Below, piece after piece: positions 9,674-19,318 of a stretch of DNA of 34,824 bases. The notes under the pieces were generated by a model that worked only from the letters and a program-made list of their open reading frames with translations, was not told the origin of the DNA and did not search any database. This DNA is from Alphaproteobacteria bacterium (GTDB taxonomy: Bacteria; Pseudomonadota; Alphaproteobacteria; Micropepsales; Micropepsaceae): the NCBI GenBank assembly GCA_015654705.1, contig JAATGL010000267.1:1-34824 (forward strand). The letters run 5' to 3'. The stretch's first letter is position 1. The number at the start of each line of letters is the position of its first letter. The position numbers and the translations under genes were made by a program.

Positions 9674-10415
9674 GATATTCGCCTGCCAGCGCCGCGGCGC
9701 GGGAGCGCGGTGCCGCCTTGACGACCTGCTGCCAGTCGGCGCGCGCACCGGAGGTGTCGCCGTCTTCGAATTTCATCGCGCCGCGCTCGACCAGCGCGTC
9801 GCCATAGCCGGGAAAGATATCGAGCGCCCGGTTGATGTCCGCCCGCGCCTCGGCTTTGCGGCCGGCGGCGTGGCGCGCGCTGGCGCGCAGGACCAGCAGA
9901 TCGCTGCGGTCGGCATCGCGCTCCAGCGCTACGCTCAGATCGGCGTCCGCGCCGGTCCAGTCCTTGCGCATCGCGTGCGCTCGTGCGCGATCGGCCAGGA
10001 TATCGACGTCGCGCGCCGCGAACACCAGCGCGTTGGAGAACGAGAGTTCCGCCCTTTGCGGGTCTTCCGCCAGCAGCCAGGTGTTGCCCGCCTGGTCGTA
10101 AAGCTGCGCCCGCTCGCCGGACTGCAGCTTGGCGCCTTGGGCGAGCGTATCGAGCTTGGGTGCGGCTTCCGCGTAGCGGCCGAGCTGCACCAGCGCCAGC
10201 GCGCCGCAATGTTCCGCCCCGGCGCCGCCGCCCGCGCTATGCCAGGACAGCGACTGGTTATAGGCCGCTTGCGCATCGCTTTTGGTCAATTCGACGCAGC
10301 GCTGATAACGGTCGCCGGCGCCGAGCGCCGAATCCGGCGGCGCAGCGGCTGCCGCGGGCCACGGCAACACAAATGCAAGACCGGCAAGAACAACAAGGGC
10401 ATAGGGAGGACGCAT
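9642..10415 (-). CDS. Exported TPR-repeat protein
   Basis: The 257-residue product begins with a signal peptide ([18 protein letters not shown], then Ala-rich cleavage region). The rest is helical tetratricopeptide-like repeats (for example [22 protein letters not shown] and [20 protein letters not shown]). A periplasmic scaffold role is likely; the partner is unknown. A longer frame starts at 10439, but the ATG at 10415 begins the hydrophobic signal directly and has a GGAG a few bases upstream. That GGAG lies in a small hairpin (10416-10430). The 3' end overlaps queG tail-to-tail by 32 bases. The start is divergent from the M48 protease gene, 74 bases away. Confidence 0.8.
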   Translation of the reverse strand: MRPPYALVVLAGLAFVLPWPAAAAAPPDSALGAGDRYQRCVELTKSDAQAAYNQSLSWHSAGGGAGAEHCGALALVQLGRYAEAAPKLDTLAQGAKLQSGERAQLYDQAGNTWLLAEDPQRAELSFSNALVFAARDVDILADRARAHAMRKDWTGADADLSVALERDADRSDLLVLRASARHAAGRKAEARADINRALDIFPGYGDALVERGAMKFEDGDTSGARADWQQVVKAAPRSRAAALAGEYLSQTQTPAKK

Positions 10416-10489
10416 GGCTCCAAAAGAGCCGGGCCGCATGGCAAAAGCAAGGCGCGTTCGCTAGGCTCGCCGCGACGAGGGAGGATTCC

Positions 10490-11845
10490 ATGAACGGGCT
10501 TTTGTCCTGGGCGCGCGCGGCATTGCTCGTTCTGACCTTCGCCATGGTGTCGGCCGGTGGCGCGCAGGCGCAGGCCGGTCCGGCCGCGGCGCCAACCGCG
10601 ACCATCGATGTCCACACGCTGCCGCCCGCCAGCACCATGCAGTTCGATCCCGAGAAGGCGACCAACGCCTATCTCGCGCGGGTCAGTGGCGCGGCACGGG
10701 CGAAATCGGATTCCTATTTCGAGGGCGGCTACGTTCTGCAGATGGTGGACGCGGTCTATGCGATCGTCATTTCGGCCCTGCTGCTGTGGCTGCGGATCTC
10801 GGCGCGGATGCGCGATCTCGCCCAGGGCCTTACGCGCTCGCGCTTCTGGCAGGTGCCGATCTACATCGTGCAATACATCGTGCTCGTCACCATCGTGACC
10901 CTGCCGCTGACGCTCTATGAGGATTATTTCCGCGAGCATGTCTTCGGACTGTCGAACCAGAATCTCCTGCAATGGTTCGGCGATTTCGGCACCGACTTCG
11001 CGGTCAATCTCGTTGCCTTCGTCGTCCTGGGCACGCTGATCTACAGCGCGATCCACGGCAGCCGACGCTATTGGTGGGCCTGGGGCGCGGCGATCGCGGT
11101 CCTTTTCCTGATCGTCGGCATCGTGATCGAACCGGTCTTCATCGCGCCGCTGTTCAACCACTACGAGCCGCTGAAGGCGGGGCCGACGAAGGACAGGATC
11201 CTCTCGCTCGCCCGCTCCGAAGGTATTCCGGTGACGAACGTCTACGAGTTCGACGCGTCGCGCCAATCCAAGCGGATATCGGCCAACGTCTCCGGCTTCC
11301 TCGGCACCACGCGCATTTCGCTCAACGACAATCTGCTCCACCGCTCGAACGATCGCGAGATCTTGGCGGTGCTGGGCCACGAAATGGGCCATTACGTGCT
11401 GGACCATGCCACCCGCATCATCCTGATGGAGGGATTGCTGTACCTGGTGGGATTTGCCTTCGCCGCCTGGGGATTCAACGTCCTGACGGATCTGTTCGGC
11501 GGGAACTGGGACGTGCGCAATATCGACGATCCCGCGGGTCTTCCCGTGCTCGCGGCGCTGGCGACCGTCTTCTTCCTAATCACCACGCCGATCGATAACA
11601 CGATCGTGCGCACGACGGAGGCGCAGGCCGATATCTTCGGCGTCAACGCCGCGCGCCAGCCAGACGGCTTCGCGGAAGCGACGCTGCAACTTAGCGAATA
11701 CCGTAAGCTCGATCCCTCGCCGCTCGAGGAATTCGTCTTTTACGATCATCCTTCGGGCCGCAACCGCATTTCGATGATGATGCGCTGGAAGGCGGAGCAT
11801 CTGAAAGACTGGGATATCGAGGCGGGCCCGGTCTCGCCGCAATAA
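10490..11845 (+). CDS. M48 family (Ste24-type) membrane metallopeptidase
   Basis: The protein is 451 residues from the ATG at 10490, which has a strong GAGGGAGGA seven bases upstream; the frame is open further 5' but that part is non-coding in style. A signal or first membrane segment is followed by several hydrophobic helices and the Ste24-like N-terminal domain. The zinc-binding helix HEMGHYVLDH is near residue 296, and the third ligand lies in TEAQADIFGVN near residue 376. This matches CAAX-protease-like M48 peptidases, which in bacteria act at the inner membrane, probably on misfolded or membrane proteins rather than on prenylated CAAX proteins. The gene stands alone between the divergent TPR gene and the convergent hisG gene, and its stop directly abuts the hisG stop. 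Confidence 0.92.
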   Translation: MNGLLSWARAALLVLTFAMVSAGGAQAQAGPAAAPTATIDVHTLPPASTMQFDPEKATNAYLARVSGAARAKSDSYFEGGYVLQMVDAVYAIVISALLLWLRISARMRDLAQGLTRSRFWQVPIYIVQYIVLVTIVTLPLTLYEDYFREHVFGLSNQNLLQWFGDFGTDFAVNLVAFVVLGTLIYSAIHGSRRYWWAWGAAIAVLFLIVGIVIEPVFIAPLFNHYEPLKAGPTKDRILSLARSEGIPVTNVYEFDASRQSKRISANVSGFLGTTRISLNDNLLHRSNDREILAVLGHEMGHYVLDHATRIILMEGLLYLVGFAFAAWGFNVLTDLFGGNWDVRNIDDPAGLPVLAALATVFFLITTPIDNTIVRTTEAQADIFGVNAARQPDGFAEATLQLSEYRKLDPSPLEEFVFYDHPSGRNRISMMMRWKAEHLKDWDIEAGPVSPQ

Positions 11846-12814
11846 TCACCCCGGCAGGGCGGCGGCGAGCTTAGCGTAGAGCGGGTTGGCATCATCGAAG
11901 ACGTAGTCGACGTCGTGGACCGTCGCGATCCCATGGCCCTGGGTGCGAAGCGCCGCCATTGTTTCCATCAGCCGCGGACGCGGACAGAGCAGCGCATAGT
12001 CCCCCGCCGCCGAAGCCGGGCGAGAAAGCAGCGTTACTTCGGACAGCGTTGCGACGACCTGATCGGCATCGCCGTCCAGCCGGACCCGCAGCACATGATT
12101 GGCCTTCGCCCGCTCGCGCGCGCCGAGCCGCGCCAGCAGTGCCTCGGCCAAGGCGCGCGCGTCCGAGCTCCAATCGGCGGTCAGGCTCGCGGCCAGTTGC
12201 GCCTGGCTTTGGAGGATAGTGCCGTCTTCCAGCGTCTTGAGGCCATTGGCGGCCAGCGTCGCGCCCGTCGTGGTGATGTCCACGATCGCCTCGGCAGTAC
12301 CGGCGGTCGGCGCGCCCTCGGTTGCGCCGGCGCTTTCCACGATGCGGTAATCCGAAATGCCGGTGTGGGCGAAGAAGGCGCGCGTCAGGTGCAGATATTT
12401 GGTGGCGACGCGCAGGCGGCGGCGATGACGCTGCGCGAAGGCGGCGCAGACATCATCCAGATCGGCCATGGTGGTGACGTCGATCCAGGCCTGCGGCACC
12501 GCGACCACGACATCGGCGAACCCGAAGCCCAGCGGCTTGATCAGCGCGATGCGCGATTCCAGTTCCGGCGCGGTCTCGCGCAGCAGGTCTTCGCCGGTGA
12601 TGCCCAGATGCACGTCGCCGGCCAGCAGCGCCGCCGCGATCTCCGACGCCGACAGCAGCATCACGTCGATACCGGACAAGCCCGCCAGCGTGGCGCGATA
12701 GCCGCGCGCGCCGGCCGCCTGTTTCAGGGGCGTGCCGGCGTCGGCGAAATAGGCGCTCGCCTGTTCCTGCAGCCGGCCCTTGGAGGGAATAGCGAGCGTC
12801 AGCTTCATGGTCAC
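11846..12814 (-). CDS. hisG: ATP phosphoribosyltransferase HisG
   Basis: HisG joins ATP and PRPP in the first step of histidine synthesis. The N-terminus [14 protein letters not shown] is typical, and the PRPP-loop region reads [13 protein letters not shown]. The start is either GTG at 12814, overlapping the hisZ stop by four bases, or ATG at 12808; both fit translational coupling. At about 320 residues it is longer than the classic short HisG (about 210-230). Its last 80-90 residues look like a separate small alpha/beta domain, not obviously the HisG_C of long forms. Since HisZ is encoded directly upstream, the enzyme is expected to be a HisG-HisZ complex. Similar lengths occur in some alphaproteobacteria as far as I recall, so this is probably a lineage trait. 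Confidence 0.95.
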   Translation of the reverse strand: MTMKLTLAIPSKGRLQEQASAYFADAGTPLKQAAGARGYRATLAGLSGIDVMLLSASEIAAALLAGDVHLGITGEDLLRETAPELESRIALIKPLGFGFADVVVAVPQAWIDVTTMADLDDVCAAFAQRHRRRLRVATKYLHLTRAFFAHTGISDYRIVESAGATEGAPTAGTAEAIVDITTTGATLAANGLKTLEDGTILQSQAQLAASLTADWSSDARALAEALLARLGARERAKANHVLRVRLDGDADQVVATLSEVTLLSRPASAAGDYALLCPRPRLMETMAALRTQGHGIATVHDVDYVFDDANPLYAKLAAALPG

Positions 12815-13977
12815 GCCCCGCCCAACGCGTCGCGCGCCGCCAGAACGCGCTCGGTGCGGAGGGCGCAGCCGATGGCCGGGATGGCGCGGCCGGCGCCCAG
12901 CGCCTCCAGCAGGCCGTCATAGCGCCCGCCGCCCGCGACCTGCACCGGGCCCTCCGCGTCGCGCGCCCACAATTCGAAGACAAAGCCGGTATAGTATTCC
13001 ATGTTGCGGCCGAAGCGGGCGGCGAAGCTGACATGCGCGGGATCGATGCCCAGCGACTGCAGTGCGGCGAGCCGCGCCTCCATCGCCGCCAGCGGCGCCT
13101 GCAATGTCGTGTCGGCCGATTTCGTCAGTGTACGGATCTGCGCCAGCGCCTCCGGCGCCGGGCCCGAGACTGCCAGCATGTCGGTGATGATCCGCGCCAC
13201 CCCAGGGTCGAGGCGCAGCGCCGCCGCGTCCGCCGCCTGCTCGATCAGCCGCTCGACGATCTCCTCGCGGGTGCGCGCGCCCAGCGGCGCCTCGCCCACC
13301 ATGTCGAGCAGGCCTTCCACCGCACTGCGCGCCTCGCCCGGTGCCAGCCCGCCCAGATGGGCGAGCAGGCGCTGCGCGTCGTTGGCGGCGCCCGCCGTCA
13401 GCCGCTGCAGCAGCGCCTCGAAATAGCCGGCGCGCCAGAAATGGCGCTTCAACCGCCCGCGCCACTGCACCGGCACATCCAGCGCATCGACCAGTGTCGA
13501 GAACAGGCCCAGATCGCCGATCTTCATTTCGAAACCGTCGAGGCCCGCGGCGCGCACGGCATCCACCGTCAGCGTCATGATTTCGGTTTCGGCGGCGGCG
13601 CGATCCTCAAGGCCCAGCAGTTCGGCACCGGCCTGGTAGAACTGCGTCGGACGCTGCGGCTCGGACGGCTGATGGCGGAAGGCCAGTCCGTTGTAGCAGA
13701 GCCGCGCGGGATAAGGATCGCCGCTTTCGACTTGTCCCCTGCAGATCGGGATGGTGAGGTCGGGACGCAGACAAAGCTCGCGCCCCGAGGGATCGGTCAG
13801 TTCGAAGGTCCGCCTGCGGATTTCCTCGCCCGAGCGGTCGAGGAAAATGTCCGCCGGCTGCAGCACCGAAGGCTCGTGCCGCGCATAGCCACGTGTCGCG
13901 AAGACGCCGAGGATGGCGCGCGCCTGCGCGTCGAGCGCCGCGATCCGGTCCGGTCCGTTGGTCGGGAACGCCGGCAT
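12811..13977 (-). CDS. hisZ: ATP phosphoribosyltransferase regulatory subunit HisZ
   Basis: HisZ is a catalytically inactive relative of histidyl-tRNA synthetase that binds HisG and confers histidine feedback control. The 388-residue product starts at the ATG at 13977, one base after the hisS stop; the longer frame that runs back to 14286 is only an overlap with hisS in another frame. Class II synthetase-like features are kept: [20 protein letters not shown] (motif 2 region) and the HisRS-like [16 protein letters not shown]. The C-terminal anticodon-binding domain is absent. It is the middle gene of hisS-hisZ-hisG, with a one-base gap before and a four-base overlap after. Confidence 0.93.
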   Translation of the reverse strand: MPAFPTNGPDRIAALDAQARAILGVFATRGYARHEPSVLQPADIFLDRSGEEIRRRTFELTDPSGRELCLRPDLTIPICRGQVESGDPYPARLCYNGLAFRHQPSEPQRPTQFYQAGAELLGLEDRAAAETEIMTLTVDAVRAAGLDGFEMKIGDLGLFSTLVDALDVPVQWRGRLKRHFWRAGYFEALLQRLTAGAANDAQRLLAHLGGLAPGEARSAVEGLLDMVGEAPLGARTREEIVERLIEQAADAAALRLDPGVARIITDMLAVSGPAPEALAQIRTLTKSADTTLQAPLAAMEARLAALQSLGIDPAHVSFAARFGRNMEYYTGFVFELWARDAEGPVQVAGGGRYDGLLEALGAGRAIPAIGCALRTERVLAARDALGGA

Positions 13978-13978
13978 G

Positions 13979-15439
13979 TCAGCCGCCCAGCATTCGGCGC
14001 ACGGTCGCCACGAGACCGCCACGCGCCACCGTTTCCTGCGCCTGGCGCGCGCCCAGATATTCCGCCCGGCTCTCGATGGATTTGGCCAGTTCCGAGCCGG
14101 CGACCAGATTCTTGATGGTGATCTGGCTATTGGCGCGTTCGTCCCCGCCCTCGATGATCGCGAGTGCCGCACCGCGCTTGTCGGCATATTTGAGCTGGTC
14201 GCCGAATTTCCGCGTGCCGACATAGGCTTCGGCGCGGAACCCGGCCTCGCGCAATTCGCGCGCGACGGCGAAGCTGCTCGCCGCATCCTCCATCGTCAGC
14301 ACGACGATCAGCGGCTTGATGTCGCCGGTTAGCCCGCGCGAGGACAGCGCCGTCAGCAGCCGGCTGACGCCGATGGAGATGCCGGTCGCTGGAACCTGCT
14401 GCCCCGTAAAGCGCGCCACCAGATCATCATACCGCCCGCCGCCCGCGACCGACCCGAAGACGATCTCTTCGCCGTTTTCGTTCTTCACCGGAAATGCAAG
14501 CTGCGCTTCGAATACCGGACCAGTATAATAGTCGAGTCCCCGGATGATGCTGGCATCGAATCGGATGCGGTCAGTTTGAAATCCATTGCCAGATATAATT
14601 TCCGCGATCCTGAGTACTTCATTGATACCCAATTTTCCAGTTGGTCCGATATCACCTTGAAACGCGATTTTCAGCCAATCCTCCACGCGATGCCAATCGA
14701 CCGACTGCGCGCTCGCGTTCACGAAAGACATGACCTGTGAAATCTGATGGGGAAGTAGATCAGCTCCTTTCGTGATGTCACCAGAGGCGTCTTTTCTCTC
14801 TGACCCCAATAGTTCGCTAACCCCCTTAAGGCCGAGGCGGTCCAGCTTGTCGATTGCGCGAAGTACTAATCCGCGTTTGGAAATATCGATTTGTGCCGCT
14901 TCCAACATGCCGTCGAGTAGCTTGCGATTGTTGATCTTCACAACGTACTCACCACGCTTTAGTCCTACCGCCTCCAGCGCATCGCAGACCATCATCAGCA
15001 ATTCGGCGTCGGCGGCGGGTGAGTTGCTGCCCACCGTGTCGGCGTCGAACTGGGTGAATTCGCGGAAGCGGCCGGGGCCGGGCTTCTCGTTGCGCCAGAC
15101 CGGTCCCACCTGGTAGCGGCGGAACGGCTTGGGCAAGTCCTGGAAATTCTCCGCGACATAGCGCGCCAGCGGTGCGGTCAGGTCGTAGCGCAGCGACAGC
15201 CATTGCTCGTCGTCGTCGCGCAGCGAGAAGACGCCCTCATTGGGCCGGTCGACATCGGGCAGGAACTTGCCCAGCGCGTCGGTATATTCGAAGGCAGGCG
15301 TCTCCAGCGGCGCGAAGCCGTAGCTCTCATAGACGCCGCGGATGATGTCGAGCATCCGCCGCTCGGCGGCGATCTCGGCCGCTCCGCGGTCGCGGAAGCC
15401 GCGCGGCAGGCGCGCCTTGGGACGCTGGGGTTTGCTCAT
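13979..15439 (-). CDS. hisS: Histidine-tRNA ligase HisS
   Basis: This class II aminoacyl-tRNA synthetase charges tRNA-His. The 486-residue protein shows motif 2 (FRRYQVGPVWRNEKPGPGRF), the histidine-specific LDYYTGPVFEAQ, and the motif 3 region GISIGVSRLLTAL, followed by the C-terminal anticodon-binding domain. It is first in the hisS-hisZ-hisG unit and divergent from recQ. The start at 15439 has no clear ribosome site but gives the expected N-terminus PRGFRD. An odd feature is that bases about 14461-14940 (codons about 167-326) are near 50% G+C, against about 65-70% on either side. This stretch includes AT-ending codons such as ATA that are avoided elsewhere in the window, although the reading frame and protein motifs remain intact. 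Confidence 0.96.
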   Translation of the reverse strand: MSKPQRPKARLPRGFRDRGAAEIAAERRMLDIIRGVYESYGFAPLETPAFEYTDALGKFLPDVDRPNEGVFSLRDDDEQWLSLRYDLTAPLARYVAENFQDLPKPFRRYQVGPVWRNEKPGPGRFREFTQFDADTVGSNSPAADAELLMMVCDALEAVGLKRGEYVVKINNRKLLDGMLEAAQIDISKRGLVLRAIDKLDRLGLKGVSELLGSERKDASGDITKGADLLPHQISQVMSFVNASAQSVDWHRVEDWLKIAFQGDIGPTGKLGINEVLRIAEIISGNGFQTDRIRFDASIIRGLDYYTGPVFEAQLAFPVKNENGEEIVFGSVAGGGRYDDLVARFTGQQVPATGISIGVSRLLTALSSRGLTGDIKPLIVVLTMEDAASSFAVARELREAGFRAEAYVGTRKFGDQLKYADKRGAALAIIEGGDERANSQITIKNLVAGSELAKSIESRAEYLGARQAQETVARGGLVATVRRMLGG

Positions 15440-15628
15440 GGGCCGGGTCGCTCACACTGGAAGGCTTTCCTTAAACGTCCGGCGGCGGTGCAGCAAGAAA
15501 CTCCCGCAAATTTGCATCCCGCCCCAAACAGGCTGTTCATAAGCCCTCCGCGTTCGTCGCACCGGGGCGGCGGCTATGGCAGGTTGGCCGTAGTTGCGCC
15601 GCCCGACATGATCAGCCGTGGAAACCCG

Positions 15629-17437
15629 ATGGGACTGCCGTTGCGTAAGCCTGATTCGAAGCATGACATCCTGAAGGGCGTCTTCGGCTTCGACGATTTT
15701 CGGCCCGGCCAGGAAGCGGCGATCGACGCGCTGCTTTCAGGCCGCAACGTCCTGACCGTGATGCCGACCGGTTCCGGCAAATCGCTCTGCTACCAGATTC
15801 CCGCGCTGGTGCTGGGCGGACTGGCCATCGTGGTGTCGCCGCTGGTGGCCCTGATGCAGGACCAGGTGGCGGCACTCCGGCTGGCAGGCGTCGCGGCGGA
15901 GACGATCAATTCCGCCCGCTCACGCGAGGAGAATGTGGCGGCGTGGCGCCGCGCCGCCTCGGGCGAGACACGGCTACTCTATCTGGCGCCCGAGCGGCTG
16001 ATGACCGAGCGGATGCTGGAGGCGCTGGCCAGGCTCGACGTCCGACTGATCGCCATCGACGAGGCGCATTGCGTCTCGCAATGGGGGCCGGCGTTCCGTC
16101 CGGAATACCGGGCGCTGTCGAAGTTGGCCGGCCTGTTCCCGAACGTCCCGCTCGTCGCCCTGACCGCGACGGCGGACGAGGTCACCCGCGCCGACATCGC
16201 GCTGCAGCTTTTCGACAACCGCGTCGAAACCATGGTGCAGGGCTTCGACCGGCCCAACATCGCCCTCACCGTCGAGGCCAAGCACAACACCAATCGCCAA
16301 TTGCTCGATTTCGCCGCGCGGCACAAGGGCGAGAGCGGCATCGTCTACTGCCTGTCGCGCAAGAAGACGGAGAAGACCGCGGCCTTGCTGGTCGAGAATG
16401 GCGTGCGGGCGCTTGCCTATCACGCCGGCATGGACAAGGAGGCGCGCGAAGCCAACCAGAATTCCTTCATGACCGAGCCCGCCGTCGTGATGGTCGCGAC
16501 CATCGCCTTCGGCATGGGCATCGACAAGGCGGATGTGCGCTTCGTCTTCCACACCGACCTGCCGGGCAGCCTGGAGGCCTATTACCAGGAGATCGGCCGT
16601 GCCGGGCGCGACGGCGCGCCGGCCGAGGCGCATATGCTGTTCGGCCTGGAAGACATCCGCATGCGCCGCGTCTTCATCGACCAGGAGGACGCAGGCGAGG
16701 ACCGCAAGCGCCGCGAACATGCGCGCCTGAACATGCTGCTGGCCTATTGCGAGGCGTCGCGCTGCCGTCGCCGGCTTCTGCTGTCTTACTTCGGCGAGGC
16801 ATCGGAGGCTTGCGGCAATTGCGACCCCTGCCGCGAACCGTCCGAACGCGTCGACAGTACCGAGGATGCGCGCAAGGTGTTGATGGCCGTGCAGGGCACC
16901 GGCGCGCGCTTCGGCGCGACGCACATCATCGACGTTCTGACCGGCGCCCGCACGGCGCGCACCGAAGGCGCCCATGCCGGGCTCGCGGTGTTCGGCGCGG
17001 GAGCCGCGCGCAAAAAGGAGGAATGGCAATCGCTGATCCGCCAGATGGCCGGCGACGGATTGCTGCGCCACGATGTGCAGGGCTATGGCGGATTGGAGAT
17101 CGGCGAGAAAGGCCGCGCCCTGCTGCGCGGCGAGGCGACGTTCGAAAGCCGTCCCTTCCGGCCGCGCGCCAAAGCGGCGCGCGACGACCGCACCGCCACT
17201 GAACAGCCGGAAGCCGACCAGCCGCTGCTCGCCAGCCTCAAGGCGCTCCGGCTGCGCCTCGCCAGGGAGCGGCGCGTGCCGCCCTATGTGATCTTCTCGG
17301 ACCGCTCGCTGATCGACATGGCGCAGCGCCGCCCCCGGAACGAAAGCGAATTCGGCGAAGTGCACGGCGTCGGCGCCGCCAAGCTCAAGGACTTCGCCGC
17401 GATCTTCCTAGGCGCGATCGGCGCGCACCCGCAATGA
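15629..17437 (+). CDS. recQ: ATP-dependent DNA helicase RecQ
   Basis: RecQ unwinds DNA 3' to 5' in recombination and replication-fork repair. The 602-residue product (E. coli RecQ is about 610) has Walker A PTGSGKSLCYQ near residue 46, the DEAH box IDEAHCVSQWG near 143, and helicase motif VI in QEIGRAGRDG. It also has the RQC zinc site (cysteines in ASRCRRR and CGNCDPC, about 378-400) and an HRDC domain at the C-terminus. I chose ATG 15629 (GGA eight bases upstream); ATG 15608, seven codons earlier, is the alternative. The stop overlaps the start of the transporter gene by four bases (ATGA). It is divergent from hisS. Confidence 0.95.
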   Translation: MGLPLRKPDSKHDILKGVFGFDDFRPGQEAAIDALLSGRNVLTVMPTGSGKSLCYQIPALVLGGLAIVVSPLVALMQDQVAALRLAGVAAETINSARSREENVAAWRRAASGETRLLYLAPERLMTERMLEALARLDVRLIAIDEAHCVSQWGPAFRPEYRALSKLAGLFPNVPLVALTATADEVTRADIALQLFDNRVETMVQGFDRPNIALTVEAKHNTNRQLLDFAARHKGESGIVYCLSRKKTEKTAALLVENGVRALAYHAGMDKEAREANQNSFMTEPAVVMVATIAFGMGIDKADVRFVFHTDLPGSLEAYYQEIGRAGRDGAPAEAHMLFGLEDIRMRRVFIDQEDAGEDRKRREHARLNMLLAYCEASRCRRRLLLSYFGEASEACGNCDPCREPSERVDSTEDARKVLMAVQGTGARFGATHIIDVLTGARTARTEGAHAGLAVFGAGAARKKEEWQSLIRQMAGDGLLRHDVQGYGGLEIGEKGRALLRGEATFESRPFRPRAKAARDDRTATEQPEADQPLLASLKALRLRLARERRVPPYVIFSDRSLIDMAQRRPRNESEFGEVHGVGAAKLKDFAAIFLGAIGAHPQ

Positions 17438-18351
17438 CCTGGCTCCTGTTCGCCTTCTGCGGACCCGTGCTGTGGGCCGCCTCCACCCATATCGACAAAT
17501 ATCTGGTCGAACGGTTCTTCAAGGATACCGGCGTCGGCACGCTGCTGATCTTCACCTCGCTGATCGGGTTGTTCGGCCTGCCGGTCATCGCGCTGTTCGT
17601 GGATGTGACGGCGCTGGGCGCCACGGGCATTGCCGTCACCGCATTCTCCGGCCTGCTCTACATGACGGCGATGTATTTCTACCTGCGCGCCCTGCAGCAG
17701 GAGGAAGCGAGCGTTATCGCGCCGCTGTTCCAGACCTCGACGCTGTTCACCTATATCATCGCCTACGTCGTGCTGCACGAGACGCTGACGCCGCTACGCA
17801 TTCTGGGCGGCGTGCTGGTGATGGCGAGCGCGGCGGCGGCGAGCTACCAGCCGGGCCGCCGCCTGCGGTTCAAGACGTCGGTCGTTGTTCCGATCCTCGC
17901 CTGCACGCTGACCCTGGCGGTCTCGGCGGTGATCTTCAAATATTTCGCGGTCAAGGACGCCTTCTGGGCCGTCACTTTCTGGACCTTCGCGGGCGAAGCG
18001 GTGTTCGGCGCCGTCATGCTGGCGGTCCCGCGCTATCGCCGGCAGTTCCTTGGCATGTTCCGCGAACATCCCGGCGCCGTCATCGGCATCAATGCCGCCA
18101 ACGAATTGATCAATCTGGGCGGCGGACTGGCGGCGCGCTACGCCTCGATCCTGGGGCCGGTCAGCCTGGTGCAGGCGATCGGCGGCACCACCTCGTTCTT
18201 CGTGTTCGTCTTCGGCGTGCTGCTGTCGCTGTTCCTGCCGAAATACGGACGCGAGGATCTTTCGCGCGGCAGCCTGGTGCAGAAGGGCATCGCGGTGGCG
18301 CTGATCGTGGCGGGCGTGATCCTGATCGGCGGCGATGCGTCGGCGCATTGA
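17434..18351 (+). CDS. EamA/DMT family transporter
   Basis: The 305-residue, very hydrophobic protein has about ten membrane helices arranged as two EamA repeats. The first-half signature helix is SVIAPLFQTSTLFTYIIAYV and the second half holds LGPVSLVQAIGGTTSFFVFV. Drug/metabolite transporters export or import amino acids, metabolites or drugs across the inner membrane; the substrate cannot be read here. The start ATG overlaps the recQ stop by four bases, so translation is probably coupled, though a functional link to RecQ is not implied. The next gene starts 46 bases after the stop on the same strand. Confidence 0.88.
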   Translation: MTWLLFAFCGPVLWAASTHIDKYLVERFFKDTGVGTLLIFTSLIGLFGLPVIALFVDVTALGATGIAVTAFSGLLYMTAMYFYLRALQQEEASVIAPLFQTSTLFTYIIAYVVLHETLTPLRILGGVLVMASAAAASYQPGRRLRFKTSVVVPILACTLTLAVSAVIFKYFAVKDAFWAVTFWTFAGEAVFGAVMLAVPRYRRQFLGMFREHPGAVIGINAANELINLGGGLAARYASILGPVSLVQAIGGTTSFFVFVFGVLLSLFLPKYGREDLSRGSLVQKGIAVALIVAGVILIGGDASAH

Positions 18352-18397
18352 CAGGCGGGCGGCCCGGCGCTCCGATGGCGCCGACAAGGGGACGCGC

Positions 18398-19231
18398 ATG
18401 CGGGGATGGCTTTTCGCCCTGGCGATGATGGTCGCCGCGCCGGCACAGGCCGCCCAGCCCTGGATGATCCTGCCGCCGACGCCCACACTGCCCAGGGCCG
18501 ATGTCAGCGGCACCGCGCCGGTGAACGGAATCCGAATCTGGTATGCCGAATTCGGCAAGGGGCCGCCGGTCCTGCTGGTCCATGGCGGACTGGCCAATGC
18601 GGATTATTGGGGACTGCAGGTGCGCGCGCTCAGCGCCCGCTACCGCGTCATCGTGATGGACAGCCGCGGCCATGGCCGCTCGACGCGCGACGCGGCGCCG
18701 TTCGGCTACGACCTGATGGCGAGCGATGTGATCGGCCTGCTCGATTATCTGAAAATCAGCAAGGTGGCGCTGGTCGGCTGGAGCGACGGCGCCATCATCG
18801 GCCTCGACATCGCGATGCATCATCCCGAACGCCTGAGCAAGCTGTTCGCCTTCGCCGCCAATTACGATCCGTCCGGCGTTTCGGACATCGCGCACAGCCC
18901 GGTCTTCACCGCCTATATCGCGCGCGCCGGCAGGGAATATGCGCGGCTGTCGCCGACGCCCAAGGACTACGCGCGCTTCGTCGCCGCCATCACCGCCATG
19001 TGGAACAGCCAGCCGCGCTGGATCAGGGCCGATTTCCAGCGCATTTCCGTGCCGACCTGGATCGTCGATGCCGATCACGACGAAGCCATCAATCAGGATC
19101 AGCCGGTCGCCATGGCGAAATGGGCGCCGGGCGCCGGCCTGCTGATCGAACCCGATGTCAGCCATTTCGCCTTTCTCCAGGATCCCGTCCAGTTCAACCG
19201 CGACGTCCTGCATTTCCTCGAAAGGCGTTAA
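18398..19231 (+). CDS. Exported alpha/beta hydrolase
   Basis: The 277-residue product has a signal peptide (RGWLFALAMMVAAPAQAA). The alpha/beta hydrolase core shows the oxyanion segment LLVHGGLANADYW, the nucleophile elbow GWSDGAIIG (Ser in GWSDG), an acidic residue in IVDADHDEAI, and the catalytic His in DVSHFAFLQDP. The triad is complete, so it is probably an active periplasmic esterase or peptidase-like hydrolase; the substrate is unknown. ATG 18398 has AAGGGGA at a proper distance; the longer frame from 18335 overlaps the transporter gene and lacks a signal peptide at its start. Confidence 0.88.
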   Translation: MRGWLFALAMMVAAPAQAAQPWMILPPTPTLPRADVSGTAPVNGIRIWYAEFGKGPPVLLVHGGLANADYWGLQVRALSARYRVIVMDSRGHGRSTRDAAPFGYDLMASDVIGLLDYLKISKVALVGWSDGAIIGLDIAMHHPERLSKLFAFAANYDPSGVSDIAHSPVFTAYIARAGREYARLSPTPKDYARFVAAITAMWNSQPRWIRADFQRISVPTWIVDADHDEAINQDQPVAMAKWAPGAGLLIEPDVSHFAFLQDPVQFNRDVLHFLERR

Positions 19232-19318
19232 CCGCGCGATCAAGGAATAGGCGTATCCCTTGGCGAACGCGCCCGCATCCCCATATGGAGCGCATGGCGA
19301 AGCCGTTGGGAGGGACAT

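Noticed and set aside
9983-10489. 5' extension of the M48 protease frame
   Set aside because: It is Arg-rich and antisense to the TPR gene; ATG 10490 has a strong ribosome site and a signal-like helix.
13978-14286. 5' extension of the hisZ frame
   Set aside because: It lies inside hisS in another frame; HisZ homology begins at the ATG at 13977.
14461-14940. Mobile element inserted in hisS
   Set aside because: The low-GC patch has no terminal repeats, no target duplication and no transposase, and the HisRS frame is continuous; recombination is the better reading.
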